Position numbers and translations under genes: made by a program
Shown here: piece after piece, positions 32,488 through 37,816 of the stretch
How positions within the stretch are numbered: the stretch's first letter is position 1
Layout: each line of letters opens with the position of its first letter
Assembly: GCF_014705655.1 (NCBI RefSeq)
Contig: NZ_JACXIY010000053.1
Location: 1 to 37,816 of the forward strand
Length of the DNA: 37,816 nucleotides
Direction: 5' to 3'
Source of the DNA: Paenibacillus arenilitoris
GTDB lineage: Bacteria > Bacillota > Bacilli > Paenibacillales > Paenibacillaceae
The notes under the pieces: generated by a model
Databases searched by the model: none
What the model saw: the letters and a program-made list of their open reading frames with translations, nothing else
What the model was told of the DNA's origin: nothing

Positions 32488-32523
32488 AAAAAAAGAGCCC
32501 AAAAGCGATGAGCGCTTGAGCTC
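32488..32523 (-). terminator. Terminator-like hairpin inside the sigma-factor leader
   Basis: On the minus strand GAGCTCAAGCG (32513-32523) pairs with CGCTTTTGGGCTC (32495-32507) with a two-base bulge and 5-base loop, then seven T follow (32488-32494). It lies about 35 bases downstream of the predicted start of transcription and about 80 bases before the sigma ATG. It could be an attenuator or the end of a short RNA. Confidence 0.6.
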
Positions 32524-32566
32524 CTCCTCTAACTTTCGACAATACTCTTGAACGATAGACTCCCTG

Positions 32567-32596
32567 ATTATAAATCGATAGGCCTGTATACTTCAA
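32567..32596 (-). promoter_or_regulatory. Predicted promoter of the sigma/anti-sigma operon
   Basis: TTGAAG (32591-32596), an 18-base spacer and a consensus TATAAT (32567-32572) on the minus strand. It resembles a SigA promoter; an additional autoregulated ECF promoter may exist but I cannot recognise its sequence. Confidence 0.65.
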
Positions 32597-32687
32597 TCTA
32601 ATGAACGTTAATCTAACGACTTTGTTGCGGACTTGCATAAAAAGAAATCGAGAACGTCCGGGATGCGCATCCGTTTCCCGAGCAATC

Positions 32688-32717
32688 AAAAAAAACCGCC
32701 GGCATCTACCGGCGGTT
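32688..32717 (-). terminator. Intrinsic terminator of the msmX-like gene
   Basis: A 9-bp perfect stem (32694-32702 with 32709-32717, 6-base loop) followed by a T run on the minus strand, 23 bases after the stop. Confidence 0.92.
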
Positions 32718-32740
32718 CTTTCCTAAAATTAGGATGGAAA

Positions 32741-33862
32741 TTAGTTCTCGAAAATGTTCAGTTCGGATTCTTTGTCGAACAGGTGAACCTTGTTCATGTC
32801 GAGGGCAAGCTTCACGCTTACGCCGTCACGAACGCCGGAACGGCCGTCAACGCGCGCGATAACCGTGTCAGTGCCAATGCCGTTCAGGTACAGGTACATT
32901 TCGTGACCAAGGTTCTCGGCAACCTCAACGTTCGCGTTAACGATCGTTTGAGGGGAAGCTTCCAGGAATACCGGCTCTTCGTGAAGGTCTTCCGGGCGAA
33001 TGCCGAGGATGACCTCTTTGCCGATGTAGCCTTTCGAACGAAGCGTAGCCGCTTTGCCTTCAGGAACGACAACGTCCACGCCGCTAGCTTTAAAGCGAAC
33101 AGTGCCGCCTTGCTCAGTAAGCGATCCGCTTACGAAGTTCATGGAAGGAGCGCCGATGAAGCCTGCAACGAAAATGTTAACCGGGTGGTTGTAAAGCTCT
33201 TCCGGGGAAGCCGTTTGTTGAATGAAGCCGTCCTTCATAACAACGATACGGTCGCCCATCGTCATGGCCTCGATCTGGTCATGCGTTACGTAGATCGTCG
33301 TCGTTTCAAGACGTTTCGTCAGCTTGGAAATTTCCGCGCGCATCTGACCGCGAAGCTTCGCGTCCAAGTTGGAGAGCGGCTCATCCATCAAGAATACTTG
33401 CGGTTCGCGTACGATCGCGCGTCCCAATGCGACACGTTGGCGCTGACCGCCGGAAAGCGCTTTTGGTTTGCGGTCAAGCAAATGCTCGATATCAAGAATT
33501 TTAGCAGCTTCACGAACGCGCTTGTCGATGTCTGCTTTTTTGAATTTGCGAAGTTTAAGGCCGAAAGCCATGTTTTGGTAAACGTTCATGTGCGGGTACA
33601 ACGCGTAGGATTGGAATACCATCGCGATGTCGCGGTCTTTCGGAGCCACGTCGTTCACGAGGCGGTCGCCGATGAACAATTTGCCTTCAGAAATTTCTTC
33701 GAGTCCTGCAATCATACGAAGAGTTGTCGATTTACCGCAGCCGGATGGACCTACCAATACGAGAAACTCTTTATCCTTGATGTCCAAGTTTACGTCGGTT
33801 ACCGATGCTTTGTCCGAACCCGGGTATTTTTTGTAAATGCCTTCTAAACGTACGCCTGCCAT
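32741..33862 (-). CDS. msmX: MsmX/UgpC-type sugar ABC transporter ATP-binding protein
   Basis: ATPase shared by several carbohydrate importers of the CUT1 class; powers uptake of di- and oligosaccharides with partner permeases. 373 residues: Walker A GPSGCGKST (38-46), Q-loop VFQSYALYPH, signature LSGGQRQRVALGRA (136-149), Walker B VFLMDEP (156-162), switch His in VTHDQIEAMTMGDR, and a C-terminal OB-type domain (about 240-373, with GIRPEDL). The ATG at 33862 has GGGGG 9 bases upstream; the ATG at 33868 is only 3 bases from it. It stands alone between its own promoter and terminator with no permease, as expected for a multitask ATPase. UgpC is an equally common name. Confidence 0.92.
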   Translation of the reverse strand: MAGVRLEGIYKKYPGSDKASVTDVNLDIKDKEFLVLVGPSGCGKSTTLRMIAGLEEISEGKLFIGDRLVNDVAPKDRDIAMVFQSYALYPHMNVYQNMAFGLKLRKFKKADIDKRVREAAKILDIEHLLDRKPKALSGGQRQRVALGRAIVREPQVFLMDEPLSNLDAKLRGQMRAEISKLTKRLETTTIYVTHDQIEAMTMGDRIVVMKDGFIQQTASPEELYNHPVNIFVAGFIGAPSMNFVSGSLTEQGGTVRFKASGVDVVVPEGKAATLRSKGYIGKEVILGIRPEDLHEEPVFLEASPQTIVNANVEVAENLGHEMYLYLNGIGTDTVIARVDGRSGVRDGVSVKLALDMNKVHLFDKESELNIFEN

Positions 33863-33902
33863 GATCATTTTCCCCCTAAGAAAGAAATTTCGATATGCCT
33901 AT

Positions 33903-33931
33903 ATCTTATCCCACGCAAGCGCTTGTGACTA
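33903..33931 (-). promoter_or_regulatory. msmX promoter with a palindromic CAAGCGCTTG in its spacer (cre-like)
   Basis: TAGTCA (33926-33931), a 17-base spacer and TAAGAT (33903-33908) on the minus strand; each hexamer matches consensus at four of six positions. The spacer contains the 10-bp palindrome CAAGCGCTTG (33916-33925). Its centre resembles the core of CcpA/LacI-family operators, although the flanks fit the cre consensus poorly. Carbon-dependent repression of msmX is a reasonable inference. Confidence 0.5.
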
Positions 33932-33952
33932 TGCACATACTTTACAAAAAAA

Positions 33953-35098
33953 CTAATTCCTTTTCGTAACTTTGTACAATAGTAATATAATTTTCACCAA
34001 AACGGCGTCCCGGAACTGCCGCACGTCGAGTCCTGTTTCCTGTTTGAGCTTGTCCAGCCGATATAATAGCGTATTTCGATGAATATAGAGCTTTTTGGCC
34101 GTCTCGCTCACGTTGCAATCGAGCGCGAAGAAGGTTTCGATCGTGCTCAGCATCTCCGATTCGACGAAAAAATCGGCTCGTTTCAGCGATTGCTCCAAAT
34201 ATTTGGTTCGCTGCGTCTCCGGAATGGCGTTTAGCAGCCGCTCCAGCTGGAGCATCCATGGCAAATGAATATTCGTGCCGACATGAAACTTACGGCCAAG
34301 GTTCAGCGTCTCGCGAAGCAGAATCGTCGTCTCGACCATCCCTTTGGCCGGAACGGCCGGATAGGCGACGGCCAGATGGCATTCCCCGATCCATTCGCTC
34401 GCCAGCATTTCGTGCAACCCTGAGCCGATGGAAGCGAGGCTGTCCTCCAGGGACTCGTCCTCCTGCTCCTCGAACGCTTCCGCGTCTTCGTCCCTCAGCA
34501 GCGAGGCGGAGCCCCAGATGAGCCATTCCTGGCTCTTGAGCGGGATAAGCAGCACGTCGTCCGACAGGAAGGAGCGAAGCAGCTTTTCGAGCTCGGCGTA
34601 TGTGCCTTGTTTCGTATTCGTTTGCTCGGTAACGAGCAGGAAAGGGATCATTTCGTTAAACAGCCGGCTGCCCGTCGTCAGATGATCGGGCAAGGAATAC
34701 GCCGGTTCGTCGGATTCAAGCTGCTTCTGGATCCATTCGCTAAGCTTCAAGGCGCTTCGCTCCGTCTCGGATTGCGCGGTGCCCGCTTTCTCGGTGACCG
34801 GCTCCCGGTTCAACTGAAGCGTCCAGCTGATCAGCTCCTTCTCCGAGGTTTGGAGCGACGGCTTGTCGATTTCGATCAACTCGACGGAAGCGTCGGCGCT
34901 TGCAATGACGATCGACGTCTTCCCGGCCTTTTCCGCGCGCGCGCCTTCTGCGGGTATAGAGGAGGCCGTCTTGTCTCCGAGCCACACGGCATCGGCGTCC
35001 TTGATCAAGTCGTGCCAATCCGCAAGCGATTTCGTAACGAGATGTACCGGACAATTCAAAATGTGCTGCAGCGGCTTCAACCAGTCTGTCGTGCTCAT
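33953..35098 (-). CDS. PucR/CdaR-type transcriptional regulator (C-terminal HTH)
   Basis: 381 residues. The C-terminal part (about 325-378, including CNVSETAKKLYIHRNTLLYRLDKLKQETGLDVRQFRDAVLVKIILLLYK) is the PucR-family helix-turn-helix typical of CdaR-like activators. The preceding region (about 150-310) is a GGDEF-fold-like central domain with an acidic patch (EDAEAFEEQEDESLEDS). The N-terminus is not a recognisable sensor. The ATG at 35098 follows GGAGACC; an upstream TTG at 35122 is less likely. Family members often respond to organic acids or amino-acid states and control uptake genes. The gene is immediately upstream of the msmX-like gene on the same strand, but target and signal are unknown. 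Confidence 0.82.
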   Translation of the reverse strand: MSTTDWLKPLQHILNCPVHLVTKSLADWHDLIKDADAVWLGDKTASSIPAEGARAEKAGKTSIVIASADASVELIEIDKPSLQTSEKELISWTLQLNREPVTEKAGTAQSETERSALKLSEWIQKQLESDEPAYSLPDHLTTGSRLFNEMIPFLLVTEQTNTKQGTYAELEKLLRSFLSDDVLLIPLKSQEWLIWGSASLLRDEDAEAFEEQEDESLEDSLASIGSGLHEMLASEWIGECHLAVAYPAVPAKGMVETTILLRETLNLGRKFHVGTNIHLPWMLQLERLLNAIPETQRTKYLEQSLKRADFFVESEMLSTIETFFALDCNVSETAKKLYIHRNTLLYRLDKLKQETGLDVRQFRDAVLVKIILLLYKVTKRN

Positions 35099-35138
35099 TT
35101 CGCAGGTCTCCAATCTCCACAAGCGTTATCGGCTGATA

Positions 35139-35152
35139 CCGCCTATAGGCGG
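35139..35152 (-). promoter_or_regulatory. 14-bp palindrome in the leader of the PucR-type regulator
   Basis: CCGCCTATAGGCGG is a perfect palindrome about 40 bases before the ATG and about 40 bases after the predicted -10. It could be a self-operator or fold in the RNA as a 5-bp stem with a TATA loop. Confidence 0.4.
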
Positions 35153-35194
35153 AACGAATGACGATTCGCAGCTATAAAAACGCTTTTTTTCGTC

Positions 35195-35200
35195 ATTGTA
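35195..35200 (-). promoter_or_regulatory. Probable extended -10 promoter of the PucR-type regulator
   Basis: TGGTACAAT on the minus strand (-10 TACAAT at 35195-35200 with TGn extension). The -35 is weak (TGAACC at 17 bases) and lies within the 3' end region of the upstream transferase gene. Confidence 0.5.
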
Positions 35201-35220
35201 CCATAAAGAGACGTTCCGGT

Positions 35221-36168
35221 TCAGCCCACCGCAAGCAAAAGTATGATCGACAGCAGCGCGAACAGAGCCGCGATCAAATACATGAAGGAGACGGTTTGAA
35301 CTTGGTTTAAGCCCCATTTCATCAACGTATGATGCGTGTGCAGCTTGTCCGCCCGGTGCAGGCCCTTGCCGCTGATCAATCTGCGCAGCATGACGTAAGC
35401 GGTGTCCAGAATAGGAAGTCCGAGCGCGAGCAGCGGGACGAGCACCGTGAGGAACGTCGCTCGTTTGAAGGCCCCGTCGACGGCAATGACCGCAAGCGTG
35501 TAGCCGAGAAACGTCGCGCCCGCGTCGCCCATGAAAATTCTCGCAGGGTAGAAGTTGTGCGCGAGAAACCCGATGGATACGCCCGCTACGATAACGGCCA
35601 GAATGGCCGAATCCGGCTGTCCCTTAATCAAGGCGGCCGCCAGCAGCGTCAGCGAAGACAACGTGCTCACTCCGGATGCAAGCCCGTCTACGCCGTCTAT
35701 AAAATTGAACATGTTGATCAGCGCGAATACCCACAACATCGTCGTCAGCCAGGAGAACCAATCGGGAAACGAATGGAACAGGCCGTCAAACGGACTTGCG
35801 ATGCCGGCGATCTTAATTTGGAACAAGCTCGGAATCGATGCCGCACCCATATAGAGAAGGACCCGAGGCCATACGGGAAAGTCCTTCCCCTTCGACTTTG
35901 CCGCATCGTCCAGCAAGCCGACGCAGACGAGCACGAATCCTCCGGCGGCGATCGTGCCGGTTAGCGGCGTAAAGCCGATGAACAGGAGCATGACGAGAAC
36001 GCATCCGGCAAAAATAGCCGCTCCCCCCATCAAAGGAACCGGCTTTTTATGTATTTTGCGGGTCGTCGGCCGATCGACGAAGCCAAGGCGCAGGGCAAGC
36101 CTCCGGAGCGGCGGCACGCTTGCGAACACGAATGCGAAGCTGATCAATCCCGCGATGACATACATCAT
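35221..36168 (-). CDS. tagO: Undecaprenyl-phosphate glycosyl-1-phosphate transferase, TagO/WecA/MraY family
   Basis: Integral-membrane enzyme that starts cell-surface polymer synthesis by moving a sugar-1-phosphate (GlcNAc in TagO) from a UDP-sugar to undecaprenyl phosphate. 315 residues with about ten hydrophobic segments. Conserved acidic sites: LLDD (85-88), NFIDGVDGLA (155-164), FMGDAG (212-217), and the cytoplasmic HTHH (277-280); TRKIHKKPVPLMGG (36-49) is the typical first loop. The ATG at 36168 follows AAGGGG; the next ATG (36165) is also possible. Not MraY, which is longer and sits in the dcw cluster. The exact sugar is not certain. Confidence 0.85.
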   Translation of the reverse strand: MMYVIAGLISFAFVFASVPPLRRLALRLGFVDRPTTRKIHKKPVPLMGGAAIFAGCVLVMLLFIGFTPLTGTIAAGGFVLVCVGLLDDAAKSKGKDFPVWPRVLLYMGAASIPSLFQIKIAGIASPFDGLFHSFPDWFSWLTTMLWVFALINMFNFIDGVDGLASGVSTLSSLTLLAAALIKGQPDSAILAVIVAGVSIGFLAHNFYPARIFMGDAGATFLGYTLAVIAVDGAFKRATFLTVLVPLLALGLPILDTAYVMLRRLISGKGLHRADKLHTHHTLMKWGLNQVQTVSFMYLIAALFALLSIILLLAVG

Positions 36169-36196
36169 AGCAACTACCCCTTTTTTATGTCTGATT

Positions 36197-36225
36197 TATA
36201 TACATTGTTCCCTTATCTCGTTAAA
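36197..36225 (-). promoter_or_regulatory. Probable promoter of the tagO-like gene
   Basis: TTTAAC (36220-36225), a 17-base spacer and TATATA (36197-36202) on the minus strand, about 30 bases before the start. Confidence 0.55.
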
Positions 36226-36249
36226 ATACAAGAAACCCGCCTCTTCGGA

Positions 36250-36278
36250 TTGACCCGATTAACCTTTCATGGTACGAT
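36250..36278 (+). promoter_or_regulatory. SigA-type promoter of the FMN reductase gene
   Basis: TTGACC (36250-36255), a 17-base spacer and TACGAT (36273-36278) on the plus strand, 36 bases before the ATG. Divergent from the tagO-like promoter. Confidence 0.75.
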
Positions 36279-36314
36279 GATCCAAAATTTTCAATAAAAA
36301 AGAGGAGTGCCATT

Positions 36315-36866
36315 ATGTCAAAAATCATTATTATATCCGGTAGCCCGAATGCTTCATCCCGGCTAAATGGAATGATACAGTTCGTGCAGCAGAAGCTTGC
36401 GGAGCGCAACCTTTCTCCCGAGCTGATCACGGTCGTCTCCCTCCCCGCCGAGGACCTCGTGCAAGCAAACTTTAACAGTCCCGCCATACTCGCGGCTAAC
36501 GCCTTGGTCGATTCCGCCGATGCGGTCGTAATCGCGAGTCCCGTATATAAAGCGTCCTTCACGGGCGTGCTGAAAGCATACCTGGATCTGCTGCCGCAGA
36601 AGGGACTCGACGGCAAAATCATCGCTCCCCTGTTCATCGGCGGCACGATCGCCCATATGCTCTCCATCGATTATTCCCTTAAGCCGGTGCTTGCTTCCAT
36701 GGGCGCCAAACATTACGTCAGCGGCGTATATGCCGTAGACGCTCAAATCAACCGTACGCAGGGAGCGGACGGCGAACTACACTTCGACCTGAGCGAAGAC
36801 CTGATTCTTCGTCTTGGCGATTCGGTGGGCGAGCTGGTACGCGAGCTCGAAATTCGCGCCAAATAA
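36315..36866 (+). CDS. NADPH-dependent FMN reductase (SsuE-like flavodoxin fold)
   Basis: 183 residues of the flavodoxin-like NAD(P)H:FMN reductase family. FMN phosphate loop SGSPNASSRLNG (8-19), isoalloxazine-binding SPVYKASFTGVLKAYLDLLP (about 75-95) with the family's S-P-x-Y, and GGTIAHMLSIDYSLKPVLASMGA. Length and the GVYAVDAQI segment are close to SsuE, which supplies FMNH2 to alkanesulfonate monooxygenase, but no ssu genes are nearby, so the partner is unknown. GAGGAG ribosome site. One of only two protein genes on the plus strand, with its own promoter and terminator. Confidence 0.88.
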   Translation: MSKIIIISGSPNASSRLNGMIQFVQQKLAERNLSPELITVVSLPAEDLVQANFNSPAILAANALVDSADAVVIASPVYKASFTGVLKAYLDLLPQKGLDGKIIAPLFIGGTIAHMLSIDYSLKPVLASMGAKHYVSGVYAVDAQINRTQGADGELHFDLSEDLILRLGDSVGELVRELEIRAK

Positions 36867-36871
36867 CAAAT

Positions 36872-36920
36872 AAAGGAGTACCCGCCGTCGCGACGATGCG
36901 TACGGGCGGATACTCCTTTT
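36872..36920 (+). terminator. Intrinsic terminator of the FMN reductase gene
   Basis: AAAGGAGTA-CCCGCC (36872-36886) pairs with GGGCGG-A-TACTCCTTT (36904-36919), followed by a short T run. Starts about 6 bases after the stop. Confidence 0.85.
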
Positions 36921-36944
36921 TAAATTGCTGAAAGTCATATAAAC

Positions 36945-36965
36945 AAAAAAACCGAAAATCCTCGG
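36945..36965 (-). terminator. Weak terminator-like signal after the tRNA cluster
   Basis: A short stem CCGA/TCGG (36952-36955 with 36962-36965) is followed on the minus strand by seven T (36945-36951), about 25 bases after tRNA-Lys. The stem is weak, so confidence is limited. Confidence 0.45.
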
Positions 36966-36990
36966 ATCCTCGATTGCATTTGCTTTAAAA

Positions 36991-37066
36991 TGGTGAGCCA
37001 TGTAGGACTCGAACCTACGACACCCTGATTAAAAGTCAGGTGCTCTACCAACTGAGCTAATGGCTC
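36991..37066 (-). tRNA. tRNA-Lys, anticodon TTT
   Basis: 76-base cloverleaf: acceptor GAGCCAT paired with ATGGCTC, anticodon loop CTTTTAA, GGTTCGAGTCC T-arm, encoded CCA. Last gene of the cluster. Confidence 0.96.
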
Positions 37067-37080
37067 TCATTCATATGAAG

Positions 37081-37164
37081 TGGTGGAGGGCGATGGATTC
37101 GAACCACCGAACCGTGAGGAAGAGATTTACAGTCTCCCGCGTTTGGCCACTTCGCTAGCCCTCC
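37081..37164 (-). tRNA. tRNA-Tyr, anticodon GTA
   Basis: 84 bases with a long variable arm (class II), acceptor GGAGGGC, anticodon loop CTGTAAA, GGTTCGAATCC T-arm, encoded CCA. Confidence 0.95.
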
Positions 37165-37168
37165 GTAA

Positions 37169-37244
<76 letters not shown>

Positions 37245-37256
37245 TGATGATTTGAA

Positions 37257-37333
37257 TGGCGGAGCTGACGGGATTCGAACCCGCGGTCTCCTGCGTGACA
37301 GGCAGGCATGTTAGGCCTCTACACCACAGCTCC
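37257..37333 (-). tRNA. tRNA-Asp, anticodon GTC
   Basis: 77-base cloverleaf: acceptor GGAGCTG with CAGCTCC, anticodon loop CTGTCAC, GGTTCGAATCC T-arm, discriminator G and encoded CCA. Confidence 0.95.
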
Positions 37334-37353
37334 AAAATTCCCTATAAAGTTCA

Positions 37354-37429
37354 TGGTGGAGGATGACGGGATCGAACCGCCGACCCTCTGCTTGTAAGGC
37401 AGATGCTCTCCCAGCTGAGCTAATCCTCC
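37354..37429 (-). tRNA. tRNA-Val, anticodon TAC
   Basis: 76-base cloverleaf: acceptor GGAGGAT with ATCCTCC, anticodon loop CTTACAA, GGTTCGATCC T-arm, encoded CCA. Confidence 0.95.
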
Positions 37430-37435
37430 AGGTTA

Positions 37436-37512
37436 TGGTAGCGGCGAAGGGGATCGAACCCCCGACCTCACGGGTATGAACCGTACGCTCTAGCCAGCTG
37501 AGCTACACCGCC
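37436..37512 (-). tRNA. tRNA-Met (elongator type), anticodon CAT
   Basis: 77-base cloverleaf: begins GGCGGTGTAGCTCAG with a base-paired first position, anticodon loop TTCATAC, encoded CCA. The sequence resembles Bacillus elongator tRNA-Met rather than initiator (which starts CGCGGGG); an Ile-lysidine-modified CAT tRNA is less likely. First tRNA after the 23S gene. Confidence 0.9.
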
Positions 37513-37758
37513 ACGCTTGTCCCCCGAATCTTGTCGCTTGCAGCGATCGGGGACGCTGCAAGATCAGGTTTAGACATCGCCAAATGTCTTCGCATTATTG
37601 TTATATCATCCGCGCTTGGCAGCTTCTACAACAAGTTTTGCGCCCTGAAAACTGGATACGAAAGTTTAAGCTGCTGCATTCCTTTGTTTCTTTGGGGCCC
37701 CCGCAAAGTATTCGGAATACTCCTCGAAGCCTAAGCTTCACTTTGTGGGGTACTTTTA
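37513..37758 (-). other. Spacer between 23S rRNA and tRNA-Met, no 5S gene
   Basis: 246 bases without a gene. It contains, just behind the 23S end, an 11-bp stem with one G-U pair (37699-37709 with 37740-37750) enclosing a small hairpin (37726-37739) and overlapping the palindrome AGTATTC-G-GAATACT (37707-37721). This is probably an rRNA processing structure. Further on is the Bacillales rRNA-spacer motif CCAGTTTTCAGGGC (about 37642-37655, minus). None of the usual 5S sequence is visible. Confidence 0.7.
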
Positions 37759-37816
37759 GGATAAGCCCTCGACCGATTAGTATTCGTCAGCTGCACGCAT
37801 TGCTGCGCTTCCACCC
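37759..37816 (-). rRNA. 23S ribosomal RNA, 3' end (rest outside window)
   Basis: The minus strand reads the highly conserved 23S end, from GGGTGGAAGCGCAGCAATGC through GACGAATACTAATCGGTCGA to GGGCTTATCC. The Bacillus 23S ends in closely similar sequence (...CTAATCGATCGAGGACTTAACC). The exact mature 3' end may differ by a few bases. Confidence 0.93.

Larger units (their letters stand above)
32410..32740. other. Non-coding stretch between msmX-like gene and sigma gene
   Basis: No separate gene is supportable. In minus-strand order it holds the msmX-like terminator (32688-32717), about 90 bases without recognised signals, a SigA-like promoter (32567-32596), a short leader with a hairpin-plus-T-run (32488-32523), and about 80 bases before the sigma start. 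The hairpin lies between promoter and gene. Confidence 0.65.

Noticed and set aside
37513..37758. Possible 5S rRNA in the 23S-tRNA spacer
   Set aside because: The stretch lacks the conserved 5S arms on either strand and instead shows a processing stem and the usual rRNA spacer motif.

Overview
The window comes from a GC-rich, spore-former-type Firmicute, most likely Paenibacillaceae (Paenibacillus/Cohnella-like). This rests on gene order and protein resemblance, not on a search. The chain secG-rnr, cggR-gap-pgk-tpiA-gpmI-eno, clpP next to an Arg tRNA, crh-whiA-yvcK-rapZ, trxB, the his operon and hprK-lgt-ppaX-yvoF follows the Bacillus chromosome. The short HisG with HisZ, the CggR and CtsR operators, and the tRNA and 23S sequences are also Bacillales-like. 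Nearly everything is on the minus strand. Only an Arg tRNA, clpP and a flavin reductase gene are on the plus strand.

Layout: 1-2664 holds RNase R (cut by the window edge) and SecG. 2773-3537 is a sugar-phosphate isomerase/epimerase-like TIM barrel. 3666-10802 is lower glycolysis, transcribed cggR-gap-(terminator)-pgk-tpiA-gpmI-eno from a promoter with a well-formed CggR operator. 11037-11869 holds tRNA-Arg(CCG) and clpP, the latter with a CtsR operator on its -35 box. 11923-12294 is non-coding and contains a MITE-like inverted-repeat element. 12295-16521 is glk-rapZ-yvcK-whiA-crh, and 16728-20571 is prs, a TPR protein and trxB. 20962-26987 is hisZ-hisG-hisD-hisB-hisH-hisF-hisIE, with no hisA. 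27198-30381 is hprK-lgt-ppaX-yvoF. 30504-32409 is an ECF sigma factor with its probable DUF4179-type anti-sigma factor. 32741-36168 holds an MsmX-like ABC ATPase, a PucR/CdaR-type regulator and a TagO/WecA-like glycosyl-1-phosphate transferase. 36315-36866 is an FMN reductase. 36991-37512 is a six-tRNA cluster, directly behind a 23S rRNA 3' end (37759-37816) with no 5S gene between.

The genes form a carbon-control theme. HPr kinase/phosphorylase, the pyrophosphatase PpaX that removes its PPi, a Crh/HPr-like target carrying both His15 and Ser46, glucokinase, the glycolytic repressor CggR, the glycolytic enzymes and a shared sugar-importer ATPase all lie within about 30 kb. PRPP synthase followed by the his operon links pentose phosphate to histidine.

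No CRISPR array, prophage, transposase or obviously new multi-gene system is visible. The most interesting items are the His15-bearing Crh-like protein, the missing hisA, the divergent PRPP synthase, the terminator inside the sigma-factor leader, the three-hairpin gap-pgk spacer, the MITE-like element and the missing 5S gene.
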